From Sphacelaria rigidula (taxonomy: Eukaryota; Phaeophyceae; Sphacelariales): DNA of 22,071 nucleotides. The notes beneath the pieces were generated by a model. The model was not told the DNA's origin, made no database searches, and worked only from the letters and a program-made list of their open reading frames with translations. Both the position numbers and the translations under genes were made by a program. The stretch is from NCBI GenBank assembly GCA_964200075.2, contig CAXNAA020000358.1, positions 1-22,071 of the forward strand, in the 5' to 3' direction. The first letter of the stretch is position 1. Each line of letters begins with the position of its first letter. Of this stretch, positions 1-13,000 are shown one piece after another.

Positions 1-75
1 CTCTGTCCCGGCATTGTAGGGATGCGAGGTCAATGGTCTTATGACTATGGCATGCATGATCATGAGTACACCCCC
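1..75 (+). mobile_element. 3' end of a second LINE copy (runs off the left edge)
   Basis: The sequence tctgtcccggcattgtaggg followed by atgcgaggtcaatggtct matches the 3' end of the 17.9-21.1 kb LINE and the minus-strand fragment at 17.1 kb. All three share a codon string ending C-S-x-x-x-x-stop (TAG at 17-19 here) and a 3' UTR of about 56 nt ending in atgagtacaccccc or similar. Similarity stops after the C run, at about base 75. The body of this copy would lie to the left of the window. Confidence 0.72.
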
Positions 76-1725
76 AGGTCCCAAAGGGGGTCTGAACTGC
101 CTGGCGAAAGGGCTGGCACACTCCTTTCAGATATGATACGTGACAGCTGTGGGGGTACTTGGGGAACATCGTTCGAAATGAAACATGTAGAATACTACTC
201 AGGGGTACTGTAGTACATATTTCCCTGGTCAGAATCGCGGATTCCTTGCTTGAACGGCTTGTACCCGTTACAATGGACGATTGCTTCCTGACATAACCAT
301 CCGTCACTTCGGGACTTTCCCTGCGCGCTAACACTAACCCCCGTGGGCCCAGCTGATCGGAAACACACTGCGGAAGCGCAGAAGTTCAGGGGTGAAGGGT
401 TCATAAATGAAGCTGGTAGTCCCGCTCCAGACGTCTGGCTCATATATCCCGCGCTAGCTTGCTCGACTCCGTGAGTCAATTCCCACCGCTGGAATTGCTG
501 CCGGCACCCTCTTCCTGGAGGACAGACGCCGTTCGTGTTTGAGCAAGTCATATTGATACGCCAAACCAGAGTCCGTTCGACTCCACAAGCCCTACAAGCA
601 CGTGGTTGATATTTCTAAGCTCTAGCGACGAAACGTATCTGACAACATCAGTCCAGGACCAAGGGGCGCTCCTGCTCTGAGGTTAGCGATCCACTCCAGT
701 GCTGCTGCCGCTCTCGGACTGTGTAGGTGACGCTGTCTCCCACGCCCAAGGACTGTGTGTTGAGTCGCAATTCTCGAGACATTACAGTGGCTTCTGTATG
801 GCGGAAATACCCCGCTCATCACCAGATCTAGACATTATCTACCCTCCAAAGCACGATATTCGGTTCGGTGGCCGCTGCGATTCGAAGAGTACTATTGCCG
901 AAATTTAATTGATCTCGCTCGCGGTGTTTTATCACCCGTCACTCGTAGCAGATCTTTGTCCGCCCTTGAAATTCCTGCGGCCGGTGGCACACGAGTTTCA
1001 TCACCACCGACGCAAGCCCGATCGCTCGCGTATATATCTCCCTCATCGGTGACACTTTTGCTGTGAATAGATGCTTGCAGTACAGTATTTCAGCATCTCT
1101 GCTGTTGAAACAGTATACCGTTGCTCAGGTTTCAATGTTCATCATGTGGCACGTGCAAAGAGACCGACTCTCACCCCATTTGCCGTACCCACCCTACTAA
1201 CCCCACGTGTCCTTGAAGACAGCACGGACTCTACTGGGAAACACCATTTATATCGGCCACCTCCGCAGTAGACGCGGTACAAGTGAGGTAGTGCGGCACA
1301 CAGCACAGGGGCCAGACGCGTCCCTGGTCTGTATTCACTTCTGGTCCAAATGAACCCATCGCTCGAGAAACAGACCGAAGTCACTTTAGCTTCTCTGCGT
1401 CTCTTCGGTGCACGCAAAAGTCGGCTCGTTGCCTCTGCAAGGGCGGCAGCATGAACAGGTGCACCCCCCGTTCTCGAAGCTTGCTGACACTTGCTTTCCG
1501 CGCCATGCTTGTTAAACGCACGTCCTAAGTTTAATTGACTCTATTCTTAAAGGCGAACTGGCTCGACTATCATCCACCTCATGCACAACGATAGAAGCTG
1601 GCCAACCACAGCCCTTGATCACATCGTGATGATCTGTGAGCGCAAGGGGATTCAATCACCATCTTTGCTGCTTTCACTCCTGCCCCTACTTCTGGCGCCG
1701 GTGCTGCTGCGGCTGCTGGTGCTTC
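76..1725. other. Unassigned sequence downstream of the DUF2358-SOUL gene
   Basis: This should hold the 3' UTR and terminator of the minus-strand gene. No clear AATAAA-type signal was found on that strand close to the stop. The open frames here are short, overlap on both strands and show no family motif. Confidence 0.6.
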
Positions 1726-1861
1726 TCAGGCCGACATCCAGTCGTGCTGGACCAGAGTCACGCATACTTGGTGCGCTTTTCGGGTGCCGGGAGTTAGTAG
1801 CTTCGGGGGCGTCACGTCCGCTTGCAGTCCATCCGTCGTCAGGCTGTCCAGCAATATTCGA
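1726..1861 (-). CDS. Exon g: SOUL C-terminus and stop codon
   Basis: This exon is 136 nt, entering in phase 2, 45 codons including the TGA stop. The acceptor is ggaaatatatatctcag. The first base completes a Ser codon, then RILLDSLTTDGLQADVTPPK, LLTPGT and a final HQVCVTLVQHDWMSA. The LL..L..DGL helix and the PG-T...V-x-V-x-L strand correspond to the SOUL C-terminus (plant proteins have RNEV-x-x-x-L here). A few residues between PGT and the last strand appear shorter than in plant homologues. A GTATGC inside the exon is an alternative donor, but reading through gives the better family match. Confidence 0.72.
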
Positions 1862-4022
1862 CTGAGATATATATTTCCGAAAAGAAGACAGATGGCAATG
1901 AAACCGACTTTCTGTATCCAACAAGTGATTATCGCACATGAACTATGATAGTTCACTACGAATCCAGCCGTGGTCGCAATATACACGTAGCCCGAAAAGA
2001 AAAAGCAGAGGCTCGCTGAATAAAAATGGAGAAAAGGTCCAACACGAAACTAAAAGGAAATGGGGGCAATGCAGACAGGATAGACTGGCACGAACGCCAG
2101 GCTAATTGAAACAAAGATTTGCCCGCAGGAAGAAATGGGAAGCCCCTGCCCAGGCTTCAAGCCAGGCTTCAACCAGGATGCCCTACAAGAAGCAAACCCA
2201 CGAGAGCGGGTTGCAACTTAGATATCTGGAGACCGAACCTATGCGGCAAGCTATCAACAAGTATACGCGATACGAACGTCAAAATCTAAACGAAGAAACG
2301 TGCACGAGGAAATTCAGGACGATCGTCGTCGGCTACCAGCGGTCAAGGGTCGTGGGATTTACTTAGAGACCGCAACCCGAAACCAGAGGAGAAAGAGGCG
2401 GGAAAAAGGAGGAACGAGCATCATGAGAATAACAACAACAACAACGACAACAACAACAACACTTGACCCCTTCACGAGTAATGTTCACCACACCATGTCA
2501 CACCAGCGAAGCGCGCTAACAAGGGCGATGGTTGACAAGCACCCTTGCCGGCCTCTCCATTACTGAGGAGCAGCCGCGTTTTAGCCCACGCTGCAATATT
2601 GATGAACACCAATGCAGCCAATCATGCAACGTCAGTCTTCCTCAGACGCTCAGACAGCGGTATGCTAATGCCTATGGTCCAGAAGGGAGGTTGAACCACT
2701 GTAAACCTGTGCAATGGGCACATTGCTCCAATGTTAGGGCCCAACGTGCGTTCTGGCTTTGCAACATTTCCCGGTGTCGAGAATTATGTAAGCATCTTGC
2801 TGATTTTGCAAGTTATCTGCTTGACGGAGCGTCATGGTATGTACGGCTGGCCACTCTCATGTGTGGCAAAAATTGAGTGGGTAGCTACCGAAATCAAGTC
2901 CCGTCCATCGATTGGGAAAATGGTAACCACCGGCCAGTATAGGCGGATCGCGTGGGTTCGACTTCCGGGAGGGCACCGGTCAGCAAAAACAAAAAAAAAA
3001 CGACGACAGTCGATGGGAAGCGAAAATGTTGATCAACTACTCGACAACAAATATTGCAGGAGAGTATCGGAGGAGAGATGGATGGATTGATCACCCCACA
3101 AGTACGGACTCGGCCTAAGAAGGACGGGGGGGGAAAACAACAGAAAAAGAGAAGGCGCAGCACACGACACTCTCAGAAGTGTGTTTCGGTCTCGTTTCGT
3201 CCGCGGCGTCATTCCAAACGTGGAGAGACTCGCAAAGTGCCTATTGCAGGATTGAGCCGAAAGAACACTGTACTGGACGAATAATGATAACGATTTGTAC
3301 GTGAATGACTTAGCTATAGTGTCACTCGTTCGTACGGTACGAATCAATCCTTGGGCTTTGTTTTCAGCATTGCACCCAAGGCACGCGGAAAAGCGCAAAA
3401 TGTTCGCAGGGGCGTTTGTGACCTATGGTCAAATAGTTTCACTCTCGGTCGAGCAATCAGGCCTCAAAAATCGTAGATTCGGATATTTGAAGCAGCAGCG
3501 ATGAACCGTCCGATCCTTGACAACATATACAAGAAATCTTTGATTCGTGAACAACCCCTACGACCCTCTACTGTGAGCCTGGCTGGATCGCCTTCGTTCT
3601 GGAAGGATCGCAAAAAGTCACATCTTCAGCGCTATGATCACCGACTTCCACTTAGAACCCTACCAGATCACACGACCGTACACTACAGAAGCAAAGATCA
3701 CGCACCTATTCATCGCCGTAGCCTCGGGCGTGGCTTCACCATCGAACTCCCGAAAAGCTACCACTGTAGCTGCCACAATACCGGAAGATGCTCCGCGCTC
3801 GGCACCGCCCGCCTGTCGCACATCGCAATCGTATGGTGAAGTGCAATAGGAAAATCGCAATCGTATGGTGAAGTGCAATAGGAAATAGACCAGGTGTCAC
3901 ACCACTGCCCAAGATGATGTGGTGAGCCGCACAACGACAGCGAACCTCACAAGAGTGCAGCTGTTGTTAAACCGGCAATATTTGCACAGAACTGAACGGT
4001 AAGTGCTGAGACAAGACATATT

Positions 4023-4071
<49 letters not shown>

Positions 4072-7000
4072 CTTCACATTAAAAACCGTTCGGATACCTG
4101 CGCTGCACTTTCTTACTGGGCATCTGATGCGAACGCCTTCCGCGGTCACAGGGTAGCTACCTATAGTAAGGTATGAGGAAATCAAACAAATATATATATA
4201 TGTATAAAAATGCATGGGACATTCCTGTGAAACAGTTTACATCCCCAGTTTCTGCAATCAAAACTGAAGTGGCTTTCATGTGTGACAACCATTTTACAAC
4301 ACTCACGACCGGTAAAATCGTGAACGAAAAATGACATATGCACATGAAATCTTCAAACAATAGCAGGCTGACTCATTCGGCAGGTTGGCCGCTCAGTGAT
4401 CAACCTCACATCGCGTATACACGTACCAGATGGAATGAGAAAATTGATTATCTTCTCGTGAGTGTGAAGCAAAATAAATGTATTTAGGCCGACAAAAAAT
4501 GTTGTAAGAATCACTTTTGAAAGCGTTAACCCTTTGTTTGCGTGCCTCGCCTCCAGACAGTTTCGCCGGCTAAGAATCCAGGGACGTCCCGGAGCTTCAA
4601 GGGGGCGGGGGGGTCTGACAGAGGGTGGGTGCCTGTTCCCAGAACAGCCGGAAAGCTCATGCAGTCAACCATTTATGTCTCGAAGTTTCCCGCGAAAAAT
4701 TTCAAGCACGGCAGGGAACGAGGCCCGAGCGGAGGCGAGTGACCATTTCCTGCTGGTAATCTTCGCCGCCTGCCTGACCCTTGTTGTTGCAAGCATCGCT
4801 TCACACTGTCCTTAGTGGTGTTAAACACTAAGCAGACATCTGGAGTGTGCACTAGACTTTGTTCGGTGGAGAGCAATGGCTCGCTGACTCCGGCTTACCG
4901 TTGTATCCAGCCATTGATTGTGAAAAACGTTTGTATGCACGGCAGAGTAGCAGCAGCAGCTGGAGCAGCACCGGTAGCTTAAAGACGGGAAAAAAATGAA
5001 CTGCAGTCAAGACGAGGCGACATACGCGTAAGATCAAAACACTCTCGAGGTGCACCAGCCCCGCCGCGGCAATACACCGTGTTCAGTGGAGTGCAATGGG
5101 CCGCTTACTGCTTTATACCGTCGTATTCAGTCGCTCGCCGATGGACAAAGAACGGTAGAGTAGCAGCAGTGCAGGCCTGGTACAGACAGTACAATGGAAT
5201 ACAACTGAGACGATGCGTCTTGCTTGCACGATGAAAACACGCACAAGGTGGCCAAGCCCTGCCTGGAAAGGACTACTGCGAGAGCGTACATACGAGGAGA
5301 AGATGCATGTTGCTTGCGTACATCGCAGTGGCAGCTGCCAGCGTGCGCCATTTGCAACCTATAAAGGCATGTACCCCGCGGAAACACTGTACTTAATGAC
5401 TCTGCACGCACACGCACATGACTCGTGACTCAAAACCGTTCAGGTATTCATCGGGACTGTTTTTTATGTACATGCCCAACATCCACATCTTCATGAAAAG
5501 AGGCTTTTTCTTTCGAACTAAAACCGTTTTGAAACCCAGGTATGGCATAGTCCATCCATCTGAGTCCACCCGTGGGAGCGCTCGCGGTCAAACGGTTAAG
5601 TCGTTTTCAGGGCTCACATTGTCAAGTTGAGAAAACAGATCGGAACCCTGCGATTCCCATACTCGTGAGGGGCTGCGGGGTGGGGCAGAGCAAATTTTAT
5701 TGAAAAGCATCCCCAACTCCACGAACGTAGCACAATGGCGACGAGGTGATTGACACAGATGGCTATTGATTGTTACAACCAGTCATCACACCACGGGGCA
5801 TTAGGTGTTCCACCCCAAGGAATCGTAGCACCAAGCTGGTTGGACTGGCACTATGGCAACAGACCTCGGTGCCGTGGGAGGGCGGAGGGACAGAGGGGCA
5901 TGGGGTACTACATCGTACAGTTGGGTACACACAGCACAGCGGCAACAAAATGCGATCAAGTGGCCACCAGCAGTGATCGAAGTGCTGGGGTGAAGTCATC
6001 CACCCCACGAAACCCTCCGCTTTAGCGGGATGAGCTGGATTTCAGAGTTGGGAGATGAGCTGGCGGATCTCAGTGCCTTGGGGGTCAAGCGTCCTCATTA
6101 TGTGGGGGTACAGACAGTGGGGAACGGTACGGTAGTGACTGCACGATGAACACACATACACAGGAGGAAACATCTTTTGCAGGCAAACGCGCAGCATAAC
6201 GGTGATAGGTTGTTGGTACACGAGTGACCAGCAGCTATCAAACCGTGGGGGGTGCGTTAATCCACGCCACGCAACCCCCGCCTACAAGCGGCATGGGGTG
6301 ATGTCGAACGTTGGGGTCGGGAAGCGGGCCGTCGCGCCGTGAAACAGGAATTCACTCTTGTTCCCTTGCTGGTGTACTTGTTCATCTTAGGATTTCCGCA
6401 AGGCGGTACACCCGGGTGCGTCGTGAATCTCAGTCAAAACCTGCCAACTTTCTGCCGTTACTCAAACCATGTCATCCCAACTTTCGATTAACCCTTTTGG
6501 AACCCATTGACGACTTTTGTTTTTGCGAATCGGCATCATTTTGACTTTAAAATGAGTGAGAATGGTGTAGATTGACAAAAAAGAAAAATCGTCAATGAGT
6601 TCCAAAAGGGCTAAACGTTTTTCGTGTTGGCTGATGATTGTTCCTGGGTTGGAAAGTAGTTTTCAAGCTCGCAATTTTCACGCTTACACCTTCTTTTCTT
6701 TTCGTTCTTCTGAAAGTGTTCGTTATTTCCTCAATATACTGCGTGGAGAAAATTTACATTTCGACAGGCAAGCTGGGGACACGCAGACTATGCTACATGT
6801 AGAGCATGAAAAATGACGCCGACAAAGACAGAAAAAAATCAGGCACCTCGAGATGGTAAAACACCAACAACCATGTGAGAGGTAAGCTGGATCCTCTGTA
6901 CGGCTGGATGGGTTACACTTGCAAAATACCTTGCCATAGCTGTTTTGGCGGCTGAGATGATGAGTGAATGACTTGTTTTTTTCTTCGCAGTACGTTCAGT

Positions 7001-10000
7001 TGAATACTTCGCTGCCTCGGTTGAGCGACACAGTGGAACTTTCCTTCTCGTAAACATCCCAGTTGTGCCGTGACTGAGAACTGCCAAGCCGGGCGGTAAA
7101 AGCACAAAACAAGGCAAGCCGGAAACCCCGCGAAGCATACATTTCACGACCGGCGAAACATTCCAGGCTACATAAGGCATCAACCTACGAAGAGGTCAGC
7201 ACTGCTACTCGGAAACAGACTTGCCTTTATCCGCAAAGATCGTCGATTTGGTTAAGTCGTCGTCTCGTATGAGCTGACGGACAAATCTTAACGTGGCCAA
7301 AGGCAAGAAGATGTCCCCAAGGAAAATACACCAACTTCCGCTGAGCGAAACTCAAGGGAAAAAGGGAAGAGAAGAAAACAAAATTAAGGGGCAAGATCAA
7401 AATCAACGAAACAAGAATAGAAGGAGGCAAACGTAGACCGACAGACCTCGGGCGAAGAACAGACCAGAGAGGATCCCCGACAGGCCGCCTATTGTGCTGC
7501 CGACTAAAGAGAAGCATCGGCAAGCGTCAGGGCACGACGTTAAGCAGATGAATACGCACATATATGCCACTCTCCTTTGTCAACCCTTCGAACGCTCGTG
7601 CTTTCTGTTCTAAACAATTGTCCGCGGCCAGTCCCACGAGCGTTGTGGAGGGTTGTCCTCGTAGGTGTAGACGGGAGCGTGAAAAGGATGTTGCGAGAGA
7701 CAACGGTTGACGTCGCTTGGCGTGCAGCAGCCTTCACACCTTTTGATCGTCGAAGTGCGTCATCTGGCGATTGCACTGGAGATGATGCGGACTCGACAGA
7801 TTTGTCTACTCTGACGCTCAAAGGTTTTCATTCCTACGCTTAAAGGCGTAAGGTGCACATATTCCTGCTCTTGCATAATTCTGCTGCCCTTGCTGACATC
7901 TTCGTACACAAATGACAATACGCACAGCTGGTCGACTGCCGCTGCTGTTTTGCTGTACTGAGGTGACAAATAATGTGTTGCTGGCCGCGGTTGTGCGCAA
8001 GTAAATGAGTTCTGTTTGCCTCTTTTTTCTTGTTTAGTTACTCCGCATATCATATCTTCCTTTTTCCCCTCTTCTTGACTATTCTTCGGCGAGTGTGTCC
8101 GGTGTGCCTATCTCGGGTGCGTCTATCTTGTGTCGAATGACAACGGCTGGATCTCCATCTACGGGGATCCGTTATTGTGCGAAAACCAATCAATTGATCG
8201 AATCAATCGGCTATGATGCGCAACATACCGCGTGGCAACGGTAGTAACGGCCTTTCCTATGCGGGCGCTGTCTCTCCACTGCGAAAACCTGTCCCAGACC
8301 CTTTCCAAAGTCCTGCCCGTCTAGCATCCAATGAAGGGTCCGGATCAGCGGTTACAGGGTCGTCGGTATTATAACGGCATTGATTGATTGATCGTCGAAC
8401 TTTAACTGACCCCCCAGGTAGTCATGATCCAGCCGTGGTAACATGATAGACGTACCCGAGACAAGACAAAACTGGAGTACTCGCTGAAGAAAAAAAGATA
8501 AATAGAGAAGGTAGAACAGAACAACAGAGTATACTAGGAAAACAAAAGAGGAGAGAGAAACAAGAAGGAAAATAAAAAAATAAAAAATAAATCTAGCTGA
8601 GCATACAACTGTCGAGGGCACGCCAGCAGAACGTTCGCACAAAGGTGAAGGGTGAACCGAGCGCTGGGGCAAACGTATGGCCGATGTAACCTCATCTTCA
8701 CAGTTTCAGAATATATGCTAGAGAAGGAGTCCGCTGATTCGACGTGGGGCCTGGGGATCATTTCCAGCAGCTAGGATAAGTGTGTGAAATTTGAGTGTAC
8801 CCTTGATTCCATTGCGAGACTACAGATTGCAGCTCAAAATCGGACTTTACATAAGTCGTGTGCTGTCGACCGCACGCACTCAGTGCACGGTTTCCATCGC
8901 TTCGCGCGCCGTAGGGACATCAAGGGAGTCTGTGAAAGGCACATGCGCCTCCAAGGCCTTGTATATATCGCTCGTGGAGTGGGTACGGTGCTCCACGTAG
9001 GGCCATCAAAGGAGTTTGCGCAAGGCACATGCGCCTCCAAGGCCTTGTATATGTCGCTCGTGGAGTGGGTACGGTGCTCCGCAAGTGCTTGAATACTTTC
9101 GTGCTTGAATAACTGCAAGATGTGACTCCATCCCTAATACCTACACGCAAAGAGCGAATGCTGACGTCACCTCTGTAGAACGTTCGGCAACTGATTAGTA
9201 TCATGAATTCCAGCTGCTTGTATCATCGTAAGAAAACAACGTACAGCAACATAAATTCCAGCCAACCAACGGCCGTCGACAATGGTATTTTGCAGAGAAC
9301 GAGGACGTAAATTCATCACACCTCATATAGCCGAACTTCGTAGTCCTTAGCTCGACGAAGCAGCTGCCCCACTGATCCGCCTCGCCCACCGGGCGCCTGC
9401 TCCGCTGCCTTCGGTAACACTTGCCCCAAAAAATCCTTGACACCGTCTAGCGGACTCACGGGTTGATACCGACCTAGATCCGACGCATCAGAGGGCGGGC
9501 ATGGTGATGTTCTTGCTCAGGACTCTACCGCTACTACACGCCTGACATTGTTGACACGCTTGCCGGACGTGCGTGCCGTTCGACCGTCCGCGGGAAATGC
9601 GCAGTATACGAGTCCAGAGACAGGTACACGCAGCCCAAACACAAAATCTCGAAAAACATTTCGAGTAAACGTTGCAGTGCATTACAAAGGTCCTAAAACA
9701 TTTTGATGGCAGGTGGTCACGTTCAGGTAGACCCTGGCCATTTCGGAGCGATTGCAGGCACAGCTCCGGCAGCAGTACACCCTCTCCCGAATACGGGCAA
9801 TCTGATTGGCTGAGACGGGAGAATACCTGACTGCTACTGAAAACCCAGCACATGTACCTGAAAAAAGCGTTAAATATTTACCCGCGACTGTACCTACACC
9901 TCGAGGAGTACCTCAACGTGGCGAACAACGAATACCGAAATATCGTTGGAACCTGACAATGAACTCCCGGAATGCAGGGAGACAGTTTTCCCGCCTCTTT

Positions 10001-13000
10001 GCCGCGTAAGTTTCGAATCTCGCAACTGCGAGAACTGCGGAAAGATGCTCCGCACAAAGCAGTGCTGTACAACACAACACAGGTGCGAGACCGCCTCGGT
10101 GCTGGCGACCAGGAGACCTGTACAGTGAGATCAAGTGACACTCTCGAGGTGCCCTGTCTATTCTGAGCTGTAGTGTTATGCTCACAATACTAGTGACTCC
10201 TACCATGACTGTAGATTCGTTCATGCCGTGACGAGCAAACCACGTATTTGACCTTGTACTCTTATTAGTAGAGTCCTCCCCCATTGGTCATTTTGAGGTA
10301 ACTTATGAGAGCTGTCCGATGCGTGAATATTTTTCGCGCGAAGCTCGATTTTGGCCAGGCATTTTAACATCGGCACCCGATTTTGAACACTCGATCACAA
10401 AAGTGTTGCCTGTTTCGTCTTCCGCCCGCACCCATCATTTCTATGTTGTTATTGTCATTGAAGTGTAGTGCCTTTGAACCCTACGAGCACGATCTGATCT
10501 GCAGCATTTCTACAAGCGCTGAAGTGATGAAGTTTGCATTTTAGGTGGGAGAGGGGAGTAGGGCATAATTATTTCCCGAGTGGCCCGGGGATGATTGTAC
10601 AGCATCCTCGGGTTCCGCATGGTATCCCTGGCTGTTCAACTGCAGACCCCATTTTTTCGCCCTGAGGCGGGCACTTTCGGCCGCACTCTTCGTTGAATTC
10701 AGCGCGCGCCATGGATCACATACGGAGCGTGCTTTGGCTGTTAATATTGGTGACACACACGCGAAACTTGGTCAACCGAGCAACCAAACACCTCCGCGAA
10801 ACCTTTGACCAATTTGTCGTTCGTTGCTCCTCTTTAGGAGCTCGTCGACCAACGCGCGCCTCTCCTTTTGATTGAGATTATTTCTGGGCACCATCCCAGC
10901 AGCGCCTCCAGCGACTGACAGGTCAATCCGAAGATCGGAAGGTCTTGACCCGGCGATTGTCGCGCGAGAGCTTTCTTCGTCCCTACTTCGGGTGCCGTTG
11001 TGGCGTACAACCATGTGCGATTTTCAAAAAACGAGAGATTTGACAGTCTCGCAATGACGTCGCCAAAACGATGGGAAAACGGATACAAAAAAAAAACGTT
11101 GAAATTGCAAGGATTATTTGTGCCGCATCGCTTGTCCAAATCATGCTTATATTTAGGGCCAGGTTGGTACAGCGGAGCGTGTAACCACACAAACGATGTC
11201 ATATTCCATGTACAATCGCCGCGCATCTTTTCACCTCGTGCAACGCCGGCGGAATCCGAGCATTACAGAAGCTCTCGGTGTGAACAGTGTCGTCTGAAAG
11301 TAGTCCTACGTGGAGCGAAGGGCTGCCCACAGCCCATTCTCCGACACCGCCTCGGCTTGAGAAGTGATCTCGCACGGTTATTGGTATCTACAGTACCGGT
11401 GCTGCATTTCCCACTGCCGTGCACGACAGCGCAGATTTCGTGTATTGATTATCACTTTGTCAACATTCGCTGTAAATACCGCACATATCCGAAATACTGA
11501 TTCAATAAACAACGACAAGGTGCCAAGCGACGGCTCAATGCATGTGGCGACAAAAACACGTTTAACATATTCACCGGCGACGAGGTTGACGGAGTCCCAG
11601 TAATCGTCTTGCTTCACAACCCGCGCTTGCGCGTCGATAGTGTAGTCGCTGATCCCCGTGAAGCACGGCACAGGCTGCCACGGCAAGGCTTTGAAGCAGA
11701 CCGTCAATGTCCACCTCGTCCTGCGGCAAAGAACAAGACAACCGAAGACACATGCGTACAGATTGACGGCAAACAAACATATGCAGCAAGTGCAGGGCTA
11801 GCGGCTGACATCCGTGCTCTACCGTAAAATTTCACGGCCACCGACAAGTAGGACTTGTCAATATCTCGCACAATCTATAAGCGTATCCAGCACTACTGCT
11901 GACATTAAGCTCACCATACCCCGCGCCAAAATATAAATATGCACGCGAGAATGTTTCGGATATAATGTACGGCACGCCCTCCGACCATACCGTCCGCACA
12001 TGTACACCACCACCACGTCTTCACAAACATAAAAGTACTACGTTCGTACCGCAACGCTCGGAGATTTCGCGTAGTCCATCACCACAGCAGCGGATCCGCA
12101 ACAAGACAGCACCATGTACTCTTTTCAATTTTGGTCATACTCTAGACCACTCCGTGCTCTTGGGGACATTCCGTGGTTTCGAGGAGTTGATCAACCAGTG
12201 TCTCCCCCGGTTCATGTCTGTCCTCTTGGGATCCTGAGTTGGATCTGCGAACCCGCACCGCGTGACCTTTCGTCAAGATTCCTTTGTCATCCACGTCCTC
12301 ATGCATTCAAGGGAAAAAATCCGGTAGCCTTGCGAGAAAAACGAGAGGAAGTACACCTGATGGGAATCAATACCCCACCCCCCACCCTGATCGGCTTCAC
12401 CGTACATCAGCTATACCATCGGAGTGCGATGGCCGTAAGGCGCGCGTAATCCCAAGGCGGGTGCGTTTAGATTGTGTCACAACAACATGACCAACAAGGT
12501 TCCAACACTGGCAATACCACCCGGAATACGGCGTATTTAACATCAGGGCCGGTAAATTTGGTTTTTATGACTTCGCCCACTAAATGCGGGTCCATTACCA
12601 TAGACCTCCAAATTTCTCCCTCCTACAAAGTGAGCCAGAATTTTTACTTGGAATCGGGGCAGTGTCGGGCTTCCCTGTGACCTTCATTCCTCATCTAGAT
12701 TCCGTTCAGAACAAATACATAAATTGGCTTTATTCCAGCCCGTCGCCTACCGAGAATTGAAAAAAACAATTATTTATATATGTTGGAGGAATCTGGTTTC
12801 GTATGCCTGTTGTTATATCTTGCTGGCTACGGTCGAAGCCACGAGTTTTTCTGGAGTGGAAAACCGCGCACCGTAGCGGGCTGTTTCATCACACACCCTG
12901 ATCTACATGGTTTTTCAAAGTCCATTGTTTGCACAGCGGCGATGCTCATGACACCGGTAGCTAATGCGTTGGAAGGACCTCTTCGGAATCAGTAGATGGA

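Noticed and set aside
4070-4185. Candidate missing SOUL exon on the minus strand (GSYPVTAEGVRIR).
   Set aside because: The GSY...EG resemblance is short, the following residues do not match SOUL, and the phases with exons d and f are not both satisfied.
4526-4540. TTAACCCTTTG as a piggyBac end.
   Set aside because: No matching opposite end was found nearby; kept only as a note beside the MITE at 6492-6610.
5604-5685. Strong-looking minus-strand acceptor (tgccccaccccgcag) with a GTGAGC donor about 70 nt on.
   Set aside because: In the phase required by exon d the segment has a stop, and no frame resembles SOUL.
8213-8374. Small plus-strand ORF of 53 residues rich in Ser, Gly and Pro between two SINE-like copies.
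   Set aside because: Low-complexity composition, no homologue recognised, no supporting splice or promoter signal.
9488-9853. Cys-rich minus-strand open frame as a possible EsV-1-7-type or zinc-finger protein.
   Set aside because: The cysteine spacing does not repeat and does not fit any pattern I can name.
11000-11500. A 166-codon plus-strand open frame.
   Set aside because: No family motif, lies inside an intron of the opposite-strand gene, and such lengths are expected by chance in this base composition.
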